Below, one piece after another: positions 58,201 to 64,000 of a stretch of DNA of 64,000 nt. The notes beneath the pieces are model-generated. The model did not search any database. It saw nothing but the letters and a program-made list of their open reading frames with translations, and was not told the origin of the DNA. The position numbers and the translations under genes were made by a program. Each line of letters begins with the position of its first letter. Within the stretch, counting starts at the first letter, position 1. The stretch comes from DATGEP01 sp035310125 (GTDB lineage: Bacteria; Chloroflexota; Ktedonobacteria; Ktedonobacterales; JADMIN01), in NCBI GenBank assembly GCA_035310125.1, contig DATGEP010000096.1, positions 9,911 through 73,910 on the forward strand, written 5' to 3'.

Positions 58201-58518
58201 TTCTGTACACGAGTGCGAGGTATTCGCCAGGATGTTCCTTAACGCGCATCCCGCGGGACAGCTAGGCGGGAACGGACGGCTTCACGCGACATGCTCGACC
58301 AGATGCGGCGGCACAATTCTCGCGCGGCAATGGTGTGGCCATCGCGTGCTACGGCAGGCTCCCACCTTGACTGGCTGTGCGTGCGAAACCTCACGACCGA
58401 TTACCGCGTAGTTCTGAACAGGGTCGTGTGATAGGCGGCTTGCCCGGCATCTCATGCGTGTTCCTCCGGGATAGCCATGTCGGTACACGCAACCAGGTTC
58501 CGAGAGGAGTAGCTGCCT
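58201..58518. other. Non-coding stretch before the small Cys/His ORF
   Basis: 318 bp with no convincing gene, promoter or repeat on either strand. ORFs across it have no motif or ribosome site. Confidence 0.4.
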
Positions 58519-58725
58519 ATGGGAGGTATGACACCTCAGCATTCCCACACCTTCTTGTGTGGATCGTGGGCGGCCAGTGGCGCCTATGCCGCCGGCACCG
58601 AGCCAGGTGGTACACGTTTGGCTAGTGCGTGTCACGGGCAAGCGTGCTTTTTGGCGGGCTGGCATGAGTTGGACTGCGGCACGGAAATTACGACACCGGA
58701 GGCAAAGCCATGGATCTCAAGGTGA
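58519..58725 (+). CDS. Small Cys/His-containing ORF upstream of adenosine-specific kinase
   Basis: 68 residues from ATG 58519 with GAGAGGAG nine bases upstream. The sequence starts MGGMTPQHSHTFLCGSWAAS and includes SACHGQACFLAGWHELDCGT: four Cys and four His, enough for a metal site. No family recognised. The last 16 bases overlap the adenosine-specific kinase gene in another frame, suggesting coupling or a leader peptide. The good ribosome site is the main support. Confidence 0.4.
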   Translation: MGGMTPQHSHTFLCGSWAASGAYAAGTEPGGTRLASACHGQACFLAGWHELDCGTEITTPEAKPWISR

Positions 58726-59195
58726 TCTCGATCAATAAGCCGGAAGACGTGAATCTCATCCTGGGGCAGGCGCACTTCATCAAGACGGTGGAGGATCTGC
58801 ACGAAGCGCTGGTGGGCAGCGTGCCCGGCATCAAATTCGGACTGGCGTTCTGTGAATCGTCCGGCCCGGCGCTGGTGCGCTGGAGCGGCACCGATCCCGA
58901 GCTAACCGAGACCGCGCGGGCCAACGTGCGCGAGCTTGGGGCGGGGCATGCATTCCTGATCTTGCTGCGTGAGACGTTCCCGATCAACGTGCTGCCAGCG
59001 GTGCGCGCGGTGCAGGAGGTGTGCAGTATCTATTGCGCGTCGGCCAATCCCGTGCAGGTGATTGTCGCGGAGACCGAGCAGGGTCGGGGCATCCTCGGTG
59101 TCATAGACGGCATTCACACCAAAGGCATCGAGACAGAGCAGGACATCGCCGAGCGCAAGGCGCTGCTCCGCCGCTTCGGATACAAGCAGGGGTGA
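58710..59195 (+). CDS. Adenosine-specific kinase family protein (PF04008)
   Basis: 161 residues from ATG 58710, with GGAGG nine bases upstream. The family blocks are present: INKPEDVNLILGQAHFIKTV, VPGIKFGLAFCESSGPALVR, GAGHAFLILLRETFPINVLP and CSIYCASANPVQVIVAETEQ, GRGILGVIDG. Members were named from archaeal structures binding adenosine; physiological activity is not settled. Single-copy gene followed by the relic of an ALDH 3' end. Confidence 0.92.
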   Translation: MDLKVISINKPEDVNLILGQAHFIKTVEDLHEALVGSVPGIKFGLAFCESSGPALVRWSGTDPELTETARANVRELGAGHAFLILLRETFPINVLPAVRAVQEVCSIYCASANPVQVIVAETEQGRGILGVIDGIHTKGIETEQDIAERKALLRRFGYKQG

Positions 59196-59202
59196 CGCGC
59201 AG

Positions 59203-59276
59203 CTACTCGCCCACTGGCACCCAGATGTTCTTGACCTGTCCAGCCAGTCGCGCGGGTACGGTGGCGCCCAGATCGC
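59203..59276 (-). pseudogene. Duplicated relic of the ALDH gene 3' end
   Basis: On the minus strand this reads WAPPYPRDWLD, then a junction, then QVKNIWVPVGE and TAG: the last residues of the double ALDH gene (60590), lacking the 43 bp that encode the SRQGAGHEFLREAT region. The flanks of the deletion share the triplet CAG, so microhomology slippage is likely. The relic and the true ALDH end flank the BNR gene as direct repeats. Confidence 0.75.
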
Positions 59277-59310
59277 GCGGTGGGAGTTGTAGCGGCAAAC
59301 GGGGCACCGC

Positions 59311-60561
59311 TTAGTGCTTCGGCACAAGCTTCCAGACGCCGGTATCCCAATTGGATGAGTACACCGTGCCCGTTGCCGGGTCAATGGCCATGCTCATGGG
59401 GCCATCGCGAAAGGTCTGGCCGTTGTATGCCTGCCAGTGGATGCCGTCATCTTCGCGCGAGAAGATGTAGGGCTGCGGACTTCCCGCCGTGTTTCCCGCC
59501 GTGTTGGCTTCTTGCGCGTACAGATATGTGCCGTCACCGATAACGGCGTTGTACCCGTCGTGGCCGGTGGGCGCGACCGCCGTCCATGAGCGTCCATCGT
59601 CGGTGCTGCGCATGAGCGCTCCGACGGCTCCAACATAAAGCGCTCCGTTGCGCGCCCGATAGACTTGATTTGAGCCATGCTCGAGCAGCGCGTCCGATAC
59701 TTTTGCCCATGACGCCCCGCCATCAGACGTTCGATAGTATCCCTCTCCCTCGGTGAGCAGCCACGTTTTGCTGTCATCTAAGAAGAAGATGTAGGACGCC
59801 GAGGCGTCGCTTCCCGCTGGCGGCTGATGAACGATCCAGGTCTTGCCGGCATCAAAGCTCTCCAAGAAGCCAGCGGCCGACCTTCCGGCGTTCCACCCGG
59901 TATGAAATGTCACCAGGACATGATTTGCCTGGTACGGATCGGTGGTATAGGAATAGATGTCGTTACTGATTGTTTGCCCATTGACCGTATTAACGCTGGT
60001 GTAGCTCCAGTCTACACCGCCATCGGTTGATTTCCAGATTCCTTGTGCTCCCCCGGCCCCATTGGCGGCCCATACGAGCTGGGGATTGATCCGATCCAGA
60101 GCCAGTCCCCAGATGCGCCCGTTTAGCTGGTCGCCATTTTGGCCAGTGTTGATTTTGCGCCACGTGGTGCCCCCGTCGGATGTTTTCCATATGCCTTGAT
60201 AGCACGTCCCAACATAGACGGTTCCTGAATGCTGGGGGTCCGTTTGGATAATCTGCGTTCCATAATTATTCGGGGGATTGTTGAAGTCGAGCGAGACGCC
60301 TGGAGGCGTGATGTTGACCCAGGTTCCAATGGCGCCGCTGGAGTTGGATGTTGGCTGTGCAGTGGGTTTATTGCTTGTCGCCGAGGGAACCGGGCTAGCC
60401 GATGCGCTGGACGTGGGTGAATGCACGCCGGCGGAAGGCGAATGGGAGGCTGACAGCGCAAGACGAATGACCACAATTCCGATCACCAGCGCAAGCATGG
60501 CCCCGGCAGCCACCGCGATCTTGACGTTCCGGCTCGCTGGAATGCGCCTCATAGTGTTCAT
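59311..60561 (-). CDS. Secreted/membrane-anchored BNR-repeat (sialidase-like/VPS10-like) beta-propeller protein
   Basis: 416 residues. One N-terminal membrane anchor (about 13-33, IAVAAGAMLALVIGIVVIRL), a Ser/Pro/Thr linker (35-75), then a beta-propeller with several BNR/Asp-box units: IWKTSDGGTTWRKI, GIWKSTDGGVDWSYT, LESFDAGKTWIV, YYRTSDGGASWAKV, LMRSTDDGRSWTAV and FSREDDGIHWQAY. No catalytic residues of sialidases (Arg triad, FRIP) are seen, so a binding or structural role is likely. Lies between two ALDH 3' ends. Confidence 0.85.
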   Translation of the reverse strand: MNTMRRIPASRNVKIAVAAGAMLALVIGIVVIRLALSASHSPSAGVHSPTSSASASPVPSATSNKPTAQPTSNSSGAIGTWVNITPPGVSLDFNNPPNNYGTQIIQTDPQHSGTVYVGTCYQGIWKTSDGGTTWRKINTGQNGDQLNGRIWGLALDRINPQLVWAANGAGGAQGIWKSTDGGVDWSYTSVNTVNGQTISNDIYSYTTDPYQANHVLVTFHTGWNAGRSAAGFLESFDAGKTWIVHQPPAGSDASASYIFFLDDSKTWLLTEGEGYYRTSDGGASWAKVSDALLEHGSNQVYRARNGALYVGAVGALMRSTDDGRSWTAVAPTGHDGYNAVIGDGTYLYAQEANTAGNTAGSPQPYIFSREDDGIHWQAYNGQTFRDGPMSMAIDPATGTVYSSNWDTGVWKLVPKH

Positions 60562-60589
60562 TCCCCTCCCTCGCCTCGCTCATTGAGGT

Positions 60590-63139
60590 TCATTCGCCCA
60601 CCGGCACCCAGATGTTCTTGACCTGGGTGGCCTCACGCAAGAACTCATGCCCCGCGCCTTGGCGGCTGTCCAGCCAGTCGCGTGGGTGCGGCGGCGCCCA
60701 GGTGCGCTTCATGTTGCCGGCGGAGGCCAGCTCCACGAGGCGGCTAGTATCAGGCGAGCTGAACGACCAGATACCGCCAACATCGTCGTGCTCGGCGAGG
60801 ACTTTGGCGAGCGTATCGCAGGGACCAGTGATAATGTTGACCACGCCAGCAGGCACGTCGGAGGTTTCCAGGATGGAATAGAAGTCGGTGGCGCTCAGAG
60901 GATGCGACGCTGAAGGAACGGCGACGACGGCGTTGCCCATCGCGACAGCGGGAGCGACGAGTGAGACGAATCCCAGCAGCGGATATTCGGTCGGACAGAT
61001 GAGACCGAGGACGCCGACCGGCTCATGGATAGCGAGGGTGATACCGCGCATGAGAGTGGAATGCACGGCGCCATCATACTTGTCGGCCCAGGCGGCGTAA
61101 GTGAACAGGCGCTCGACGGAGCGTTCGACCTCGGTGTCCGCGTCCGGGCGTCCAGTCTGCGCGGTGATGCGCGCGGCGAGCTCGGCGGCGCGGCCGGAGA
61201 GATTTTCCGCGATGTAGTAGAGTATCTGGGCGCGTGCGTGGCCGGTGGTAGCGGACCAGCCAGGCAGGGCGGCATGCGCGGCCTCGACGGCGTTACGGAT
61301 GTCCTTGCGGTTGCCCTCGCCAACTTCGCCGAGCGGCTGGCCGGCAGCGTCGAGGATGAGGCGGCTGTAGCCAGAGTCAGGCCGGACCTGCTTGCCGCCA
61401 ATGAAGAGCTTGGGCGTGCGGTCAATCGGTGGGATGACGATGCCGCCGTCGTATATCGCCGCAGCATTCGCATGTCCGTTCGCGTGCGCGGAATCGCCGG
61501 TGGGCGCGGCATGCGGCGCGGCGGCTGAGGCACGGCGGGCGGTGCGGGTGTGGCCGTTGGCGGCAAGGGGTTTTTCGCGCACAGCTGCCACGTGTTCGTC
61601 AGGCGTTCCCGCCGTTTCGGTGGCATCCGTGTGGGCGGATTCCCAGGCGGGCTGGAGATATTCATTGAGACCTTCGCGGCCACCTTCGCGCCCGAAGCCG
61701 CTCTCACGGTAGCCGCCGAAGCCGGAAGCGGCGTCGAAGAGATTGGTGCTGTTGACCCAGAGTGTGCCCGCCTGAATCTTGCGAGCGACATCGAGGGCGA
61801 GGTTGACGTTCTCGCTCCAGACGCTGGCGGCGAGGCCATACGCGGTGTTGTTGGCGAGGGCGACGGCCTCGGCGGGCGTGCGGAATGTCATGCTGACGAG
61901 GACCGGGCCGAAGATTTCCACCTGCGCGATGGTGGAGGAAGGCGCAACTTCGGTGAAGAGTGTCGGGGGATAGAAGTAGCCGTCGGTGGGACAGGACCAC
62001 GATGGCTGCCAGCAGTGCGCACCCTCGGCGACGCCCTGCGCGACGAGGCGCTGGATCTTTTCGAGCTGGACGGGCGCGATGATGGCGCCGATATCCACCG
62101 CCTTATCCAGTGGATCGCCCACACGGAGCTTCTCCATACGGGCGCGGAGCTTCGCGAGCAGCGCATCGGCGATCGTTTCCTGCACGAGCAGCCGCGAGCC
62201 GGCGCAGCAGACCTGCCCCTGGTTGAACCAGATGGCGTCTACGACGCCTTCCACAACGCTATCCAGGTCGGCATCGTCGAAGACGACAAAGGGGGACTTT
62301 CCGCCCAATTCAAGGGAGAGGCGTTTGCCGGTGCCGGCGGTGGCACGCCGGATGGCGCGGCCTACGTCGGTAGACCCAGTGAAGGCGATCTTGTCCACGT
62401 CGGGATGGTTGACGATCAGCTCGCCGGTGCGGCCGTCGCCGGTGATGATATTGACGACGCCAGGCGGCAGGCCGATGCTCTGGACGATCTCGGCGAAAGC
62501 GACGGCGGTGATGGAGGTGAACTCGGCGGGCTTGAGGACAACGGTGTTGCCCGTGGCCAGCGCCGGGGCGATCTTCCAGGAGAGCATGAGCAGCGGGAAG
62601 TTCCAGGGGATGATCTGGCCGACGACGCCAAGGGAGCGCATATCCGGCAGCTCGTCGGCGAGAAGCTGCGCCCAGCCGGCGTGGTGATAGAAGTGGCGCG
62701 CGACGAGGGGGATGTCTATGTCGCGGGTCTCGCGGATGGGCTTGCCATTGTCGAGACTTTCGAGGACGGCGAGCAAACGTGAATGCTTCTGGATCTGGCG
62801 GGCGAGGGCATATAGATAGCGAGCGCGGACATGGTCGGGGGTGGCGCTCCAGGCAGGGAAGGCGGCGCGGGCGGCGGCGACTGCGGCGTCCACGTCATCG
62901 CTGGCGGCCTGGGCAACCTCGATGAGCGGCTGGCCGGTGGCGGGGTTGACGCTGGGGAAGTATTCGCCGCTGGATGGCGCACGCCACTCGCCGCCGATGT
63001 AGAGGCCAAGGTGTGGGCCGTGCGCGGCGAGCCAGTCGCGCGCGGGAGCGGCGGATTCGGGCGCGGGTCCGTATGCCATACTGTCAAACAGGTCCACGAT
63101 GGTGGTCGTGGTACTGGTCGGAATGGTGGTGTCACTCAT
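60590..63139 (-). CDS. ALDH16-like double aldehyde dehydrogenase
   Basis: 849 residues. The N-terminal domain (about 30-510) is a complete ALDH: NFPLLMLSWKIAPALATGNT, VVLKPAEFTS, FTGSTDVGRAI, LELGGKSPFVV (Glu base) and FNQGQVCCAGSRLL (catalytic Cys). A linker rich in Ala/His/Gly (about 510-580) leads to a second ALDH-fold domain (LFIGGKQVRPDSGYSRL, IHEPVGVLGLICPTEYPLLG) that ends KRTWAPPHPRDWLD without any Cys-containing active site loop, so it is a non-catalytic partner as in ALDH16 proteins. Substrate unknown. A direct-repeat relic of its 3' end is at 59203. Confidence 0.93.
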   Translation of the reverse strand: MSDTTIPTSTTTTIVDLFDSMAYGPAPESAAPARDWLAAHGPHLGLYIGGEWRAPSSGEYFPSVNPATGQPLIEVAQAASDDVDAAVAAARAAFPAWSATPDHVRARYLYALARQIQKHSRLLAVLESLDNGKPIRETRDIDIPLVARHFYHHAGWAQLLADELPDMRSLGVVGQIIPWNFPLLMLSWKIAPALATGNTVVLKPAEFTSITAVAFAEIVQSIGLPPGVVNIITGDGRTGELIVNHPDVDKIAFTGSTDVGRAIRRATAGTGKRLSLELGGKSPFVVFDDADLDSVVEGVVDAIWFNQGQVCCAGSRLLVQETIADALLAKLRARMEKLRVGDPLDKAVDIGAIIAPVQLEKIQRLVAQGVAEGAHCWQPSWSCPTDGYFYPPTLFTEVAPSSTIAQVEIFGPVLVSMTFRTPAEAVALANNTAYGLAASVWSENVNLALDVARKIQAGTLWVNSTNLFDAASGFGGYRESGFGREGGREGLNEYLQPAWESAHTDATETAGTPDEHVAAVREKPLAANGHTRTARRASAAAPHAAPTGDSAHANGHANAAAIYDGGIVIPPIDRTPKLFIGGKQVRPDSGYSRLILDAAGQPLGEVGEGNRKDIRNAVEAAHAALPGWSATTGHARAQILYYIAENLSGRAAELAARITAQTGRPDADTEVERSVERLFTYAAWADKYDGAVHSTLMRGITLAIHEPVGVLGLICPTEYPLLGFVSLVAPAVAMGNAVVAVPSASHPLSATDFYSILETSDVPAGVVNIITGPCDTLAKVLAEHDDVGGIWSFSSPDTSRLVELASAGNMKRTWAPPHPRDWLDSRQGAGHEFLREATQVKNIWVPVGE

Positions 63140-63230
63140 GGTGGTTGCTCCCCTTGCCGCGTGTGGATTAGCTCGCTGTGCATTCCTTCTATTTTATCGC
63201 ATGGATGAGGAGGGTTGAGTGAGGCGAGGA

Positions 63231-63914
63231 CTAGGCCAGCCAGGGGCGAGCATATTGCATTAGGAAACAGGCAAATGACGCGCCAGCGCAGAGGATACCC
63301 ACACTAACCATTCCGGCTTGGAGCAACGAGGCACGCGGAAATAGGAGACCGGTGCTATCTGCCACCAACAGAACACCACACGCAATGGCGAGAAGGAAAC
63401 GACTGAGACGCATGCGGTGCGCGTCGAAGCTGACCGACGACGCGACAAATTTACCCGCTTGCCGCATCTTCGTCTCAATTACAGATCCCTGATGCAGCGT
63501 GCCCACGACCATGAGCGCCAGTGCCGCGACGAGGTACAGTATCGGCGTATCGGTCGGGAGCGCGCGCCCTATCATGAAGAATGCCGTACCAAATGTGAAG
63601 ACGACTACGGCCATCGCCAGGAAGCCCACACGCTGACCACGCCGGTGGAGCGGCACGACAAATATGGCCAGCCCTAGCGCGGATATCATGAGACCTACCG
63701 CACCGGCCCATGGGTAGGTGGAACGGTCTAGGACGTAAGTGGCCGCGAGTCCCAATCCAGCGAGGAACGAGGCGATGAATACGAAAGTTCCTACAGCGGT
63801 GCGCGAGCGAAGCTGCTCGTGGCCGCGACGCACAAGCAAGTATTGAAGGCATGCAACCGCTATTCCGCTGAACAGCAGACTGGCGACGGTGATGAGCGCG
63901 ATCACTTCCGGCAT
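63231..63914 (-). CDS. Multi-TM membrane protein of unknown function
   Basis: 227 residues from ATG 63914 (GAGAGGA upstream; the frame extends to 63986 near the window edge). About seven hydrophobic segments: VIALITVASLLFSGIAVACL, FVFIASFLAGLGLAATYVL, AGAVGLMISALGLAIFVV, FLAMAVVVFTFGTAFFMI, ILYLVAALALMVVGTL, FLLAIACGVLLVADSTGLL and MVSVGILCAGASFACFLM. No signature residues or known family. Downstream is the ALDH gene on the same strand, 91 bp away. Confidence 0.7.
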   Translation of the reverse strand: MPEVIALITVASLLFSGIAVACLQYLLVRRGHEQLRSRTAVGTFVFIASFLAGLGLAATYVLDRSTYPWAGAVGLMISALGLAIFVVPLHRRGQRVGFLAMAVVVFTFGTAFFMIGRALPTDTPILYLVAALALMVVGTLHQGSVIETKMRQAGKFVASSVSFDAHRMRLSRFLLAIACGVLLVADSTGLLFPRASLLQAGMVSVGILCAGASFACFLMQYARPWLA

Positions 63915-64000
63915 GACACGGTTCCTCTCATGATGTGTGGCCAGTATCATGCGCGCCAGTGTCTGCGTCGGCACGCTCTCCACCATTCGGGTCCTCGCGC

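Noticed and set aside
57812..58249. A 145-codon minus frame upstream of the response regulator
   Set aside because: It covers the copy-3 promoter module and the hairpin, has no motif and no ribosome site.
61550..62782. 410-codon + frame antisense to the ALDH gene
   Set aside because: Long only because of GC-rich third positions in ALDH; no domain or start signal.
1..64000. tRNA or rRNA genes
   Set aside because: No T-loop GGTTCGAATCC-type motif with acceptor pairing and no rRNA signature was found by eye; a tRNAscan run would be decisive.

Overview
The window looks like a chromosomal segment of a high-GC bacterium without outer-membrane genes. I place it tentatively in Chloroflexota, perhaps Ktedonobacteria-like. 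The grounds are lipobox lipoproteins, a DDN/F420-type flavin protein, many Pro/Ala-rich linkers, large TPR proteins, and families I associate with that phylum (DUF3536 GH57 hydrolase, DUF5666, stand-alone CoxG, ALDH16-like double dehydrogenase). This is inference; no rRNA or tRNA is present to settle it. Housekeeping genes (rsmD, truB, murI, mazG, ung, yajQ, miaB, def) are mixed with sensory, transport and stress genes. I see no prophage, IS element or CRISPR array.

Layout. 1-3950: end of a GH57/DUF3536 hydrolase, then an overlapping run of a hypothetical protein, rsmD and a wHTH protein. 4003-5802: metal island with a MerR regulator on a CueR-like operator, a 30-residue Cys-rich metallothionein-like peptide and a CDF exporter. 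5993-10330: LysM/M23 peptidase, then a TetR-ABC-DDN-permease efflux cluster with two related operator-like sites. 10577-18758: GAF/PAS histidine kinase, methyltransferase, two MFS transporters, truB. 18868-24557: ROK kinase, murI, parvulin lipoprotein, mazG, ung. 24786-32626: amidase, 1000-residue TPR protein, yajQ, Pro-rich membrane protein, ThpR, CoxG. 32965-38317: MacB-like ABC transporter followed by a NarL-type two-component pair. 38329-48937: glycolipid-binding and macro-domain pair, pentapeptide protein beside a gene remnant, Rieske protein, YdjM-like protein, threonine dehydratase, NUDIX, lipoprotein, PAP2, PucR regulator, a 35-residue basic protein, TPR protein. 48991-51515: def-miaB, both lengthened by repeats. 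51780-58080: truncated TIR gene, then an apparent envelope regulon (HtrA protease, Ser/Thr-rich membrane protein, ferric-reductase-like protein, DUF5666 protein and an OmpR-type two-component pair). 58519-63914: small Cys/His ORF, adenosine-specific kinase, BNR-repeat protein, double ALDH, membrane protein.

The most interesting observations are these. (1) A promoter/operator module of about 55 bp occurs three times with identical internal spacing: before htrA, before the DUF5666 gene, and divergently before the two-component operon. This defines a local regulon. (2) A MerR autoregulatory operator drives a regulator whose 3' end overlaps a tiny metallothionein-like gene facing a CDF exporter, and all three proteins have Cys-rich tails. 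(3) Small stem-loop repeats lie in frame inside murI, a methyltransferase gene, miaB and def, adding segments to conserved proteins. (4) The BNR-protein gene lies between the intact 3' end of the double ALDH gene and a second, deleted copy of that same 3' end.
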